Positions 7,368 through 15,505 of a DNA stretch of 64,000 nucleotides are shown here, in pieces. The stretch lies in contig NZ_JAFMYV010000010.1 of assembly GCF_017353185.1 (NCBI RefSeq), forward strand, positions 1 to 64,000, in the 5' to 3' direction. Source of the DNA: Fibrella rubiginis (GTDB taxonomy: Bacteria; Bacteroidota; Bacteroidia; Cytophagales; Spirosomataceae). Under the pieces are notes generated by a model. That model did not search any database. It had not been told where the DNA came from and saw only the letters and a program-made list of their open reading frames with translations. The number at the start of each line of letters is the position of its first letter. Positions within the stretch are counted from its first letter, which is position 1. A program made the position numbers and the translations under genes.

Positions 7368-9155
7368 TTAATTAATCTTCAACACGGCCATAAATGCTTC
7401 CTGCGGGATTTCGACGTTACCGACCTGGCGCATCCGTTTCTTACCTTTTTTCTGCTTTTCCAGCAGCTTGCGTTTCCGCGAAATATCGCCGCCGTAGCAT
7501 TTGGCCAGTACGTCTTTGCGCAGAGCGCTCAGCGTTTCGCGGGCAATGATTTTCTGCCCGATGGCCGCCTGAATAGCAATTTCAAACTGCTGACGTGGAA
7601 TCAGTTCGCGGAGCTTTTCGCACAGTTTCTTGCCCCATTCATACGACTTACTCCGGTGTACAATGGCCGACAGTGCATCGACCTTGTCACCGTTGAGCAT
7701 CACGTCGAGCTTCACCATGTCCGATTCGCGGTTATCCATGAACTCATAATCCAGCGAAGCATAGCCGCGGGAGATGGTCTTGAGCTTGTCGAAAAAGTCG
7801 AAAACGACTTCGGCAAGGGGCATTTCAAACTGCAGTTCTACGCGGTCGGCGGTCAGATAGACCTGATTCTTCAGGATGCTCCGCTTGTCCATGCACAGGC
7901 CCATAATGCCGCCCACGTAGTCGGCCTTAGTAATGATCTGCGCCCGGATGAATGGCTCTTCGATGTAGTCGATCAGGTTGGGTTCGGGCATATCGGCGGG
8001 TGCTGATACCTGCCGAAGCTCGCCTTTGGTGGTCATAACCTCAAACCGCACCGAAGGCACGGTGGTGATCACGGTCATGTCGAACTCGCGTTCCAGGCGT
8101 TCCTGCACGATTTCCATGTGCAGCATACCCAGAAAGCCGCAACGGAAGCCAAACCCCAGTGCCGCCGACGTTTCGGGCTCCCACACCAGGGCCGCGTCGT
8201 TGAGCTGCAGCTTTTCCATGGCCTCGCGCAAATCTTCAAACTCGCTTGTTTCCACGGGGTAGATGCCCGCAAAGACCATTGGTTTCACGTCGGCAAAGCC
8301 CTGAATAGCCGCCGCAGCGGGGTTGTCGAAGCTGGTGATGGTGTCGCCCACCTTCACTTCCTTGGCCACTTTGATGCCCGAGATGAGGTAGCCCACGTCG
8401 CCGCACTCCATCCGGTCGCGGGGTTCCTGCTCCAGACCCAGAATACCAATTTCGTCGGCATTATATTCCTTGCCGGTATTCATGAACTTTACTTTCTCAC
8501 CCTTACGGATCGACCCGTTTTTGATGCGGAAAATAACCTCAATACCCCGGTAAGAGTTGAAGTGTGAGTCGAAAATGAGGGCCTGCAACGGGGCGTTAGG
8601 GTCGCCGGTTGGGGGCGGAATACGCTCGACAATGGCCGCCAGGATTTCGGGTACGCCAATACCTTCTTTGCCCGACGCTGGAATGATGTCGTCGCGGTCG
8701 CAACCCAGCAGGTCCACCATCTCGTCTTTAATCTCTTCGGGCATAGCACCCGGCAGGTCGATCTTGTTGAGAACGGGGATGATGACGAGGTCGTTGTTGA
8801 GCGCCAGATACAAGTTTGAAATCGTTTGAGCTTCAGTGCCCTGCGAGGCATCAACCAGCAACAGCGCACCTTCACAGGCGGCAATGGAACGCGACACTTC
8901 GTAGCTGAAATCGACGTGGCCGGGCGTGTCGATCAGGTTTAAGGTATACTTCTCGCCTTTGTGGAAGTAATCCATCTGGATGGCGTGGCTCTTGATGGTG
9001 ATGCCACGTTCCCGCTCCAGGTCCATATCGTCGAGCAGTTGGGCTTGCATATCGCGGGCACCGACGGTTTGGGTAAACTCCAGAAGCCGGTCGGCAAGGG
9101 TACTTTTGCCGTGGTCGATGTGGGCGATGATGCAGAAATTTCGAATGTGCTTCAC
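7368..9155 (-). CDS. lepA: Elongation factor 4 (LepA), ribosome back-translocase GTPase
   Basis: A 595-residue translational GTPase, the standard LepA length, when started at the GTG at 9155. That start gives the conserved N-terminus (V)KHIRNFCIIAHIDHGKST. The frame remains open upstream to 9248, but the extra residues are not LepA-like. G1 (AHIDHGKST, residues 11-19), G3 (DTPGHVDF), G4 (NKID) and the RERGITI switch-I segment are all present. The LepA-specific C-terminal domain ends with the Lys/Arg-rich RKRKLLEKQKKGKKRMR stretch. The protein binds stalled ribosomes and promotes initiation-complex assembly and back-translocation. The gene is leftward, with the membrane protein gene downstream. 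The GTG start is the only notable feature. Confidence 0.96.
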   Translation of the reverse strand: MKHIRNFCIIAHIDHGKSTLADRLLEFTQTVGARDMQAQLLDDMDLERERGITIKSHAIQMDYFHKGEKYTLNLIDTPGHVDFSYEVSRSIAACEGALLLVDASQGTEAQTISNLYLALNNDLVIIPVLNKIDLPGAMPEEIKDEMVDLLGCDRDDIIPASGKEGIGVPEILAAIVERIPPPTGDPNAPLQALIFDSHFNSYRGIEVIFRIKNGSIRKGEKVKFMNTGKEYNADEIGILGLEQEPRDRMECGDVGYLISGIKVAKEVKVGDTITSFDNPAAAAIQGFADVKPMVFAGIYPVETSEFEDLREAMEKLQLNDAALVWEPETSAALGFGFRCGFLGMLHMEIVQERLEREFDMTVITTVPSVRFEVMTTKGELRQVSAPADMPEPNLIDYIEEPFIRAQIITKADYVGGIMGLCMDKRSILKNQVYLTADRVELQFEMPLAEVVFDFFDKLKTISRGYASLDYEFMDNRESDMVKLDVMLNGDKVDALSAIVHRSKSYEWGKKLCEKLRELIPRQQFEIAIQAAIGQKIIARETLSALRKDVLAKCYGGDISRKRKLLEKQKKGKKRMRQVGNVEIPQEAFMAVLKIN

Positions 9156-9446
9156 GTTGAAAGAACGGGGGTTGTGTCTGATTTTGAAGGTGCAAAAATA
9201 CGAAGAAACGAGGAAAGGAAGCGGGAAGCCGCAGGGGCAGTTAAGCAAAGGCCTGACGGGCTGTAGCCAGCGCTACAATCTATCGGGCGTTTGTTCGATA
9301 CGATTCAGACTTGATCTACCGCTGAATCAGCAGTCGCAGTGTAGTACGCGCCTGTCTGGTCGGGCTAGTCGGCATCAGATAGCATACCTGAAAGCATAGG
9401 GCGTTGCTGTTAAGCGTTTTAGCTTCTAGATGGAACAAAAACAGCG
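9156..9446. other. Intergenic region upstream of lepA and the VOC operon
   Basis: Divergent spacer between lepA and the VOC/MarR operon. It must hold the lepA promoter, but I could not identify a confident -7/-33 pair. No ORF or RNA gene is recognisable. The operator-like palindrome for the rightward operon begins at 9447. Confidence 0.4.
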
Positions 9447-9492
9447 ATATTCTGTTAATTTAGTAGTCGTGACTACTAAATTAACAGAATAT
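9447..9492. promoter_or_regulatory. 22-bp palindromic operator overlapping the VOC start codon
   Basis: Arms 9447-9468 and 9471-9492 are perfect reverse complements separated by GT, with TTTAGTAGTC/GACTACTAAA at the centre. The right arm runs through the ATG at 9491. A MarR-family repressor is encoded in the same operon, so autoregulation at this site is the natural inference. Both DNA binding and an RNA hairpin masking the start codon are possible. Confidence 0.75.
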
Positions 9493-9862
9493 GTCATTAG
9501 CAACCCAACTTGGCTTTATCTCGCTCCAGGTCAGTGATCTCGATGCCTCACGTCAGTTTTATACGGACGTGCTCAATTTTCAACCCGCTCCCCAGTCACC
9601 GCCCGACGCCTGCGTTTTTGTTACCCAGCGCGGGGCCAGCTTCGCCATTCGTAAACCGCTGGTCGACCTTCAGGCAACAGACAAACTGGGCTGGGGCGTG
9701 GGCCTCTGGTTTGCCGTTCCCGAACTGGATGCTTTTCTCCAGCGCATCGAAGGAAAAGCCACCCTGGTGCGGGGCGTTCAGCCATCGCCTTTCGGCAATA
9801 CCGCCATTATCGCTGACCCTGATGGCTATTGGCTGACGCTGCAAGAAAGCAAAGCTGCATGA
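9491..9862 (+). CDS. VOC superfamily (glyoxalase/bleomycin-resistance fold) protein
   Basis: A 123-residue cytosolic protein with the vicinal-oxygen-chelate fold: LGFISLQVSDLDASRQFYTDVLNFQP at the N-terminus, a central GLWFAVPELDAFLQRIE repeat, and the C-terminal FGNTAIIADPDGYWLTLQE. The family includes glyoxalases, dioxygenases and drug-binding proteins, and the substrate cannot be read from sequence. The typical metal-ligand His in strand 1 is replaced (the segment reads ISLQVSD), so a binding or resistance role is as likely as catalysis. It is the first gene of an operon with an EVE-like remnant (4-bp overlap) and a MarR regulator, behind a palindromic operator. Induction by a small toxic compound is a reasonable inference. 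Confidence 0.85.
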   Translation: MSLATQLGFISLQVSDLDASRQFYTDVLNFQPAPQSPPDACVFVTQRGASFAIRKPLVDLQATDKLGWGVGLWFAVPELDAFLQRIEGKATLVRGVQPSPFGNTAIIADPDGYWLTLQESKAA

Positions 9863-9951
9863 GCCAGGCCCGCTATTGGGTGGTGGTAGCCAGCCGCGAC
9901 TTTCGAGATTCCTACCGCCGATTTTATGCGAATCCGATCGGCCATGATTGA
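9859..9951 (+). pseudogene. Remnant of an EVE-domain protein (30 codons)
   Basis: An ATG overlaps the VOC stop codon (ATGA) and opens a 30-residue frame starting MSQARYWVVVASRDF. This matches the usual start of EVE-domain proteins (RYWI-VASRDHV), which are about 140 residues long. Here the frame leaves the family consensus after some 16 residues and stops at 9951, 9 bp before the MarR start. It is best read as an internally deleted EVE gene kept in the operon. A functional micropeptide cannot be excluded. Confidence 0.5.
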
Positions 9952-9960
9952 TGACAAGCC

Positions 9961-10410
9961 ATGAGTGACTCTCCCGTTTTCGCCTATACACAACCCGAAG
10001 AAAACAACGGTTATTTGCTTTGGCAGGTGAGTATGCGCTGGCAACTGCAAATGCATCAGCAACTGGATGCGGTGGGCATTACGCTCACTCAATTCTCGCT
10101 GTTGGCCGGGTTGTATTGGCTTAGTTTGCAGGGCGAACTGGTCACCCAGCAGCGGCTGGCGAACTATGCCAATACCGATAAGATGATGACGTCTAAAGTG
10201 TTGCAGACGCTGGAAAGAAAAGGGCTGGTTCAACGGCTCGATAACCCCCAGGATGGCCGGGCGAAACAACTGCGACTAACGGAGCCTGCCGAAGCATTAC
10301 TGCGGCAGGCGAACCACATCGTCGAGCAGGTTGATACCGCTTTTTTCGCCCCTATCGAGGCCAGCAACGCGCTTTTTCAGCAACTTATGCGCCAATTGGC
10401 CCGACTGTGA
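9961..10410 (+). CDS. MarR-family transcriptional regulator
   Basis: A 149-residue winged-helix protein with dimerisation helices at both ends. The MarR recognition region is clear: LTQFSLLAGLYWL, then TQQRLANYANTDKMMTSKVLQTLERKGLVQR (residues about 62-92), then the wing LDNPQDGRAKQLRLTEPAEALL. Such proteins usually repress their own operon and release DNA on binding a phenolic or other small ligand, or on oxidation. It is the last gene of the VOC-EVE remnant-MarR operon and probably acts at the palindrome at 9447-9492. There is no Cys in the DNA-binding core, so ligand sensing is more likely than thiol sensing. Confidence 0.9.
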   Translation: MSDSPVFAYTQPEENNGYLLWQVSMRWQLQMHQQLDAVGITLTQFSLLAGLYWLSLQGELVTQQRLANYANTDKMMTSKVLQTLERKGLVQRLDNPQDGRAKQLRLTEPAEALLRQANHIVEQVDTAFFAPIEASNALFQQLMRQLARL

Positions 10411-10499
10411 TTGACGAGCCAGCCGCCATGTTTGGGCCATAATCACCACTACCAGCCAGCTAAAAGAAGGTGGACGGGCAAGTCAGTCAGATCATTAGG

Positions 10500-10507
10500 T
10501 ACCTTTG
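10500..10507 (+). promoter_or_regulatory. Bacteroidota -7 box, 7 bp before the DUF5916 start codon
   Basis: TACCTTTG matches the TAnnTTTG -7 consensus exactly. The ATG follows 7 bp after the box, so the predicted transcription start would leave almost no 5' leader. No good -33 TTTG was found at the usual distance. Confidence 0.45.
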
Positions 10508-10514
10508 TACCCGT

Positions 10515-12737
10515 ATGTATCGACGACTACTCTTTATCCTCTTCTTTCTGCCTTTTGGTCTTAACGCTCAAACGCTGCACGTATCCCCAACCGACTCGAT
10601 CATTCACCTCGATGGGCTACTGACGGAGGGCATCTGGCAACGGGCGGCTGTGGCGGGTGATTTCACCCAAAACTTCCCCAACGACACGGCACGGGCCTAT
10701 AACGACACGCAGGTACGCATGACCTTCGATGCTACCCACCTCTATGTGTCGGTGGTTTGTTTTGATAAAAATCCGGAGAAACGCTACACGGCTTCGTCGC
10801 TGAAGCGCGATTTTGAGTGGGACCAAAATGACAATTTCACCGTTTATATCGACCCATTTGGTGACCGGATCAACGGCTTTACCTTCAACGTAACACCCTA
10901 TGGTGTAGAGCGCGAAGGGCAGATGTTTAACGGTGAGCGTGTAGCTGCCGAGTGGGACAACAAATGGCGCTCAGCGGTGAAGGTGCTGCCCGACCGCTGG
11001 CAGGCCGAACTGGTCATTCCGTTCAAAAGCTTCCGATATCGTAAAGGAGCGTCGTGGTTTCTGATGAACTTCGCCCGCCACGACCTGAAAAACAATCAGC
11101 GCACGGCCTGGCGACGCGTGCCGGTGGCTTACCGTATATCGGCGCTGGCCTTTGCCGACACCGTTCGGTTTAGCCGCCCCCTGCCCGACCCTGGCCCCAA
11201 TATTTCGCTTATTCCCTACGTCAGTTCGCGCTACTCCGATGACCTGGGTGAATCCCGCAATGCATCGGGCAACCAGGTTGGAAAGCGAACGTTCAGGCAG
11301 GGTATCGGGTTCGACGCCAAAATTGGCATCACGCCCTCACTGAACCTCGATTTGACCGTAAACCCTGACTTCTCGAACGTAGAGGCCGATCAGCAGGTGA
11401 CCAACCTCAGCCGGTTCGAGATTTTTTACCCCGAACGACGGCAGTTTTTCATCGAAAATCAGGACCTCTTCGCCAGTTTTGGCTTCGAGCGGAATCGACC
11501 GTTTTTCAGTCGCCGGATTGGCATCAGCTACGATACTACCACGGGTGTGATTGTGCAAAATCCGCTGCTGTACGGCGCGCGGCTGAGCGGTAAAATTGGC
11601 AAAGAATGGCGTGTAGGGCTGCTGAACACGCAAACCGCCAGCCAGCCTGAGAAAGGCATTACGGGACAGAATTACACCGTGGCAGTACTGCAGCGGCAGA
11701 TTTTTGGCCGCTCCAACATGTCGGCTATTTTGGTGAACCGGCAGGGTATTGGTGCCCTGCCCGACAGTATGCGCTACACCCGGCTGGCAGGGCTGGAGTA
11801 CAAACTGCAAACGGCAGATAACCGCTGGAGTGGCAAACTGTTCTACACCCGTGCGTTCCGTGCCGCGCAACCCGGCGAAGCCCGCAACGGTGTAGACATT
11901 GACCAGGATGCCTACACCCACGGGGCTAACCTCAGCTATGCCAGCCGCAACCTGACGGCTACCTGGACGCACGAATACGTGGGGCAGCAATACAAGATCA
12001 ACGACGTTGGCTTCGTGAACCGGCAGGGGTTTTGGCGGGTGGTTCCCGAACTACAAGGCACGTTTTATGTGCCGGGCAACCGCAAGCTCATCTCGCACGG
12101 CCCCTTCACCGATCTGATGCTAATTCGTAATAACGACGGCCGCTTAACAGACCGCGAGTGGAACGTAGGCTATAACGTCCAGTTTCGCAGCACCGCCGAA
12201 GGAGGCATGGGCTACTACGCCTACTATACGTACCTCTTTTTCCCCTATGACCCCACCAACTCCGACGGCCGCGAATTGCCCGAAGGTTCTGGTTTCGCCA
12301 CGCGCGGATTGTTTGGCTATTTTGCTACCGACAAACGTAAGTTATTGAGCGCCACTGCTGACTTCTACTCGGGTGGATATTACAACGGGCAGAATACCAA
12401 CGTTACAGCACAAGTGCAGTATCGGTTTCAGCCCTACGGTTCGCTAAGCGTTTACAGTGAATACAACAACATTCGGTTGCCGGATCCGTATAAATCAGCG
12501 CGATACCTGCTGGTAGGCCCCCGGCTCGACGTGACGTTCTCGCGGAAACTGTTCTGGAGTACCACCGTGCAGGTAAACAGCCAAACCGATAATACCCTGT
12601 TGAACACCCGCCTGCAATGGCGCTACGCCCCCGTTTCGGATTTGTTTGTAGTCTACCAGGAGAACTACTTCCCCGGCTCACTCACCAGCAAAAACCGGGC
12701 ATTGGTCGTAAAGCTGTCATACTGGTTTAATGTATAA
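10515..12737 (+). CDS. DUF5916 outer-membrane protein with N-terminal CBM9-like domain
   Basis: A 740-residue exported protein. The ATG at 10515 is chosen because it precedes a signal peptide (MYRRLLFILFFLPFGLNAQ); the frame is open from 10470. The N-terminal part (about residues 25-215) has the IHLDGLLTEGIWQRA, FDATHLYVSVVCFD and FTVYIDPFGD features of the family 9 carbohydrate-binding-like beta-sandwich. The rest is the DUF5916 region (PDFSNVEADQQVTNLSRFEIFYPERRQFFIEN). Its alternating aromatic strands run to a C-terminal aromatic strand ending KLSYWFNV, as expected for an outer-membrane beta-barrel. The ligand and role are unknown. It is monocistronic. Confidence 0.85.
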   Translation: MYRRLLFILFFLPFGLNAQTLHVSPTDSIIHLDGLLTEGIWQRAAVAGDFTQNFPNDTARAYNDTQVRMTFDATHLYVSVVCFDKNPEKRYTASSLKRDFEWDQNDNFTVYIDPFGDRINGFTFNVTPYGVEREGQMFNGERVAAEWDNKWRSAVKVLPDRWQAELVIPFKSFRYRKGASWFLMNFARHDLKNNQRTAWRRVPVAYRISALAFADTVRFSRPLPDPGPNISLIPYVSSRYSDDLGESRNASGNQVGKRTFRQGIGFDAKIGITPSLNLDLTVNPDFSNVEADQQVTNLSRFEIFYPERRQFFIENQDLFASFGFERNRPFFSRRIGISYDTTTGVIVQNPLLYGARLSGKIGKEWRVGLLNTQTASQPEKGITGQNYTVAVLQRQIFGRSNMSAILVNRQGIGALPDSMRYTRLAGLEYKLQTADNRWSGKLFYTRAFRAAQPGEARNGVDIDQDAYTHGANLSYASRNLTATWTHEYVGQQYKINDVGFVNRQGFWRVVPELQGTFYVPGNRKLISHGPFTDLMLIRNNDGRLTDREWNVGYNVQFRSTAEGGMGYYAYYTYLFFPYDPTNSDGRELPEGSGFATRGLFGYFATDKRKLLSATADFYSGGYYNGQNTNVTAQVQYRFQPYGSLSVYSEYNNIRLPDPYKSARYLLVGPRLDVTFSRKLFWSTTVQVNSQTDNTLLNTRLQWRYAPVSDLFVVYQENYFPGSLTSKNRALVVKLSYWFNV

Positions 12738-12869
12738 GGAAGAAAAGGAGGAGGAAGCGGTCCGCCGTCGCGGAACGGGACAACGGTTGGTGTAGCCTGT
12801 TGGTGTAGCAGGAGAGCAGAAAAACGTTATTGGTAACCGGAGCGTTGTATTTTTACGAACAACTAATCA

Positions 12870-13040
12870 ATGAAGCAGGCCATGGAAACGAAACCGAAAG
12901 TTCATGATTTGGGTAAAGCCATTCAGCGTATGAAAGCAGATAAGGAAGCCATTAACAAGCGCTTAGACGAGCACGGTACGCTGAAAAATTTTACTGGTGT
13001 CAAGATTATCCAACCTCCCAAGTTACCCGCTGAGCAGTAA
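12870..13040 (+). CDS. Small charged hypothetical protein (56 aa)
   Basis: An ATG at 12870 opens a 56-codon frame encoding a Lys-rich, mostly helical peptide (KVHDLGKAIQRMKADKEAIN core). It is preceded by a TATTTTTA box 13 bp upstream that resembles the group's -7 element. It overlaps the start of the DUF6169-like gene by 44 bp in another frame, so the two are probably translated as a coupled pair. I do not recognise the family. Charge, size and coupling would suit a partner or antitoxin-like protein, but there is no direct support. Confidence 0.55.
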   Translation: MKQAMETKPKVHDLGKAIQRMKADKEAINKRLDEHGTLKNFTGVKIIQPPKLPAEQ

Positions 13041-13479
13041 TGGTAAAGACTTTTACTTTGTAACAGACGATGCTGTTTCGTATGAAATTTACCTCACATC
13101 CGGAGAGGATTATATTCCCGATGAACACTTCTCTACGCTTGTTCGGATGGTTGGTTTTAGACCACTAAACAAAACATTAGCTGCGAAATCAGGTGCCGAT
13201 GCACGCATTCATCAGACAATTATTAAGGCCCTGTCTTTGTATTTTCAGGAACAGCCTGACATTGTGCTGGTCTACGTCTCCGACATGATGGACGGCAGGC
13301 AACGGCAGCGCAGCCTGCTCTTTGACCGCTGGTTTCGGGAGTTTGGCGAAGGATATACTAAGCTGGATTATACCGACAATACTTATACTTACTGCGGCAT
13401 GATTTTCCGCGAAGGCCACTCTTACACGGCTGATTTGCAAGAGGCTGTAGACCTGTACGTCCAGGATAAAGAAGCCTGA
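12997..13479 (+). CDS. DUF6169-like hypothetical protein
   Basis: A 160-residue protein. The only reasonable start is the GTG at 12997, inside the preceding small gene; the ATG at 13040 is out of frame. The motif order resembles the Bacteroidota DUF6169 family: YPLSSNGKDFYFVTDD near the N-terminus, VSYEIYLTSG, a middle helix, DIVLVYVSDMMDGRQRQRSLLFDRWF (residues 87-112), and a C-terminal aromatic strand. I recall that family without being able to check it. No catalytic residues are evident. Overlap with the 56-residue gene implies translational coupling. The protein is cytosolic, with no signal peptide. Confidence 0.65.
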   Translation: MSRLSNLPSYPLSSNGKDFYFVTDDAVSYEIYLTSGEDYIPDEHFSTLVRMVGFRPLNKTLAAKSGADARIHQTIIKALSLYFQEQPDIVLVYVSDMMDGRQRQRSLLFDRWFREFGEGYTKLDYTDNTYTYCGMIFREGHSYTADLQEAVDLYVQDKEA

Positions 13480-13498
13480 CAAACGGACCACTTGTTGG

Positions 13499-13738
13499 TT
13501 AATATACTTCCGTCAAGTAAGGCAGGTAGGGCTCTAACTTATCCGTTGATTTAAACGCGCTGACCTGCAAAATGCGGTTGGTGTAGGCGTCGTGGCGGAT
13601 TTCGACGTAGAAGCTGTCGAGGCTATACAGCAGGAAAATGAACTCGTCTTCGTACCGATTCGCCAGCACGCTGCCCTCGAAATACAGGGCGTTCAATTGG
13701 TCTTCGGTGTCGAGGCTGGTAAAGTGGGCGGGGTCCAT
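13499..13738 (-). CDS. Small acidic hypothetical protein (79 aa)
   Basis: The frame is open to 13858, but the ATG at 13738 gives a coherent 79-residue acidic protein beginning MDPAHFTSLDTEDQL; the extension beyond it is hairpin-derived sequence. The mid-section LANRYEDEFIFLLYSLDSFYVEIRHD predicts two or three strands, followed by a strand/helix end. This length and pattern recur in small Bacteroidota proteins of unknown function. The gene lies tail-to-tail with the DUF6169-like gene. No function is assigned. Confidence 0.6.
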   Translation of the reverse strand: MDPAHFTSLDTEDQLNALYFEGSVLANRYEDEFIFLLYSLDSFYVEIRHDAYTNRILQVSAFKSTDKLEPYLPYLTEVY

Positions 13739-13773
13739 ACGGTGTCGATTTAAGGCGAAGATAGGCGTTGTGA

Positions 13774-13864
13774 TGGATATTGAACGCTGGATTTTGGAGT
13801 GCGAACAAGAAAGCAAACACAACAAAACGGCTCTTACTACCTCAAATCCAGCGTCCAACGTCCA
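13774..13864. repeat. Degenerate inverted repeat, GGACGTTGGACGCTGGA type
   Basis: Arms 13774-13799 and 13841-13864 pair with three mismatches and a 2-bp indel. The right arm contains TCCAGCGTCCAACGTCCA, the same 7-bp unit type as the repeat at 40325-40399. It ends 21 bp from the stop codon of the leftward oxidoreductase gene. It looks like an older, eroded copy. Confidence 0.65.
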
Positions 13865-13884
13865 AAAACTAGCGTCAATTTTTT

Positions 13885-14976
13885 TTACAAAGTGACCCGC
13901 TTTCCTTCTTTTGCCGCCTTATAAATAGCCTCTACGATGCGAATATCAGCCAGACCTTCTTCGCCGGGGACGAGCACGGGCTTGTTCTGCATGATCGCCA
14001 GGGCATCGTCGTCCATCTGCATCATTTGTTGGGTAGGGGCTTTATAGGCCACATTGGTGCTAAAACCGTTGCTGCCTACGCCCTTCACCCCATCATAGGC
14101 CGAGTAAGGTTCCATTTCCAGGAAGCCCTTCTGACCTGTTACGTTCAGGAAATTCATGTTCATGCCGTAGCTGGATTGTACCGCCGCCCGCGCTCCACTC
14201 GGAAACTCCAGCTGCGCCATGCTGGTCTCGTCGAGGCCGTTCTTGTAGACCTCCGGGCGGGTGGTATACTGCTGGGCGGTGAGGGCAATTGGCTCCTCGC
14301 CGGTGGCAATGCGGGCACCCTGAAGCACATACACGCCCATGTCGTACATGACGCCGCCGCCCATTTCTTTCTTCTGTTTCCAGTGGTCGGTGCGGCCATC
14401 GTAGTACCCCGCCGAGCAGCTTACCATCTGGATTTTACCGATGTTGCCGTCGCGCAGAAATTTGCGGTACGCCTGGGTGTTAGGTTCATGGTGCAGCCGG
14501 TAGCCCACCGTGAGCACGCGCTTATTTTTCCGACAGGCATCAATCATGTTCTGGCACTCCTTCGCCGTCACGGCCATGGGCTTTTCCACCCAGACGTGCT
14601 TACCGGCTTTAGCCGCCCGCACCACGTATTCTTCGTGCATGGATGGTGGCAAGACCACATACACCACGTCGATGTCCCCATTGTTGGCGATCTGATCAAA
14701 CGTCTGGTACGAATAGATGTTTTTGTCGGGGATGTTGTACTGCTTTTTCCATTTTTCGGCCTTAGCGGGGGTGCCCGTTACGATGCCCGCGAGGTAGCAG
14801 TGTTTGGTCATTTGCAGGGCCGGGGCCAGCAAATCGGTGCTGTAGTAGCCCAGCCCCACCAGGGCCACGCCCAGTTTGTCTTTCTTAGGTGAGGTTGCCG
14901 CCAGCAGCGTGTGCGGCGATACAATGGTTGAGACAGAAGCCAGCGACAGGGTCTGAAGAACGGTTCGACGAAGCAT
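13885..14976 (-). CDS. Gfo/Idh/MocA family oxidoreductase, exported
   Basis: A 363-residue NAD(P)-dependent sugar oxidoreductase related to glucose-fructose oxidoreductase. The N-terminus carries a twin-arginine-like export signal (MLRRTVLQTL... up to LLAA). It is followed by the Rossmann fold (VALVGLGYYSTDLL), the DVVYVVLPPSMHEEYVVRAA segment, the catalytic EKP motif (HVWVEKPMAV) and the C-terminal Gfo-type beta sheet (GGGVMYDMGVYVLQGARIATG). Tat export with bound cofactor suggests a periplasmic role in sugar oxidation. A paralogue with the same layout lies at 27411-28517. The substrate is unknown. Confidence 0.87.
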   Translation of the reverse strand: MLRRTVLQTLSLASVSTIVSPHTLLAATSPKKDKLGVALVGLGYYSTDLLAPALQMTKHCYLAGIVTGTPAKAEKWKKQYNIPDKNIYSYQTFDQIANNGDIDVVYVVLPPSMHEEYVVRAAKAGKHVWVEKPMAVTAKECQNMIDACRKNKRVLTVGYRLHHEPNTQAYRKFLRDGNIGKIQMVSCSAGYYDGRTDHWKQKKEMGGGVMYDMGVYVLQGARIATGEEPIALTAQQYTTRPEVYKNGLDETSMAQLEFPSGARAAVQSSYGMNMNFLNVTGQKGFLEMEPYSAYDGVKGVGSNGFSTNVAYKAPTQQMMQMDDDALAIMQNKPVLVPGEEGLADIRIVEAIYKAAKEGKRVTL

Positions 14977-15086
14977 GGAGAAAGAGTTTATGGCGAAAGT
15001 GTGAAGGTTATACCGAAAAGAGTGTCAGCGGGTTGATTTACCAGTTTGCTAGTTCCAAACGACTTGCGGGATATCAGCCGCTGGTT

Positions 15087-15303
15087 GGGTAGCTTAGGCC
15101 CAGCGCGCCGCAACGTTGGTGGAAAATAGGCTGGCTCTATGGCGGTTTTAGCCCTAGCGGGGCGTAACATGCGGATACGGTAGCAAAATCCTAGGCAAGG
15201 ATTCATCTTCTGCATATCCGCATGTTACGCCCCGCTGGGGTTTGGCTAATTTCTCCAACGCCTATTTCTACCGACGTTACGGCCCGCTGGGCCTAAGCTA
15301 CCC
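15087..15303. repeat. Nested composite inverted repeat in a 530-bp gene-free stretch
   Basis: Outer arms 15087-15131 and 15260-15303 share GGGTAGCTTAGGCCCAGCG and a further CCG.AACGT.GGT.GAAA block, with few mismatches. Inside them, arms 15152-15177 and 15215-15240 pair at 25 of 26 bases (AGCGGGGCGTAACATGCGGA). Both arms contain a CCCAGCG(G)-type core, so one palindromic element seems nested in another. The surrounding 14977-15505 contains only short frames without family features. I see nothing else in it. Confidence 0.85.
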
Positions 15304-15505
15304 CGATCAGCAGCCACTACCTACAGGCCATTTTGAACCTGTGCTATACCTCATTCAAACCCTTTCCGCTCAGGATTTGCGGCATGGATTTGTCAACCCT
15401 AGCTTCCCGCGTTTTGGTTTGGTGCCGAAAGACCAAAGGTTGGAAAGATCGCCCTTACGTAAAACACCTGTTGGTTGACATACTCTTTTGTGACCCATCA
15501 AGGCA

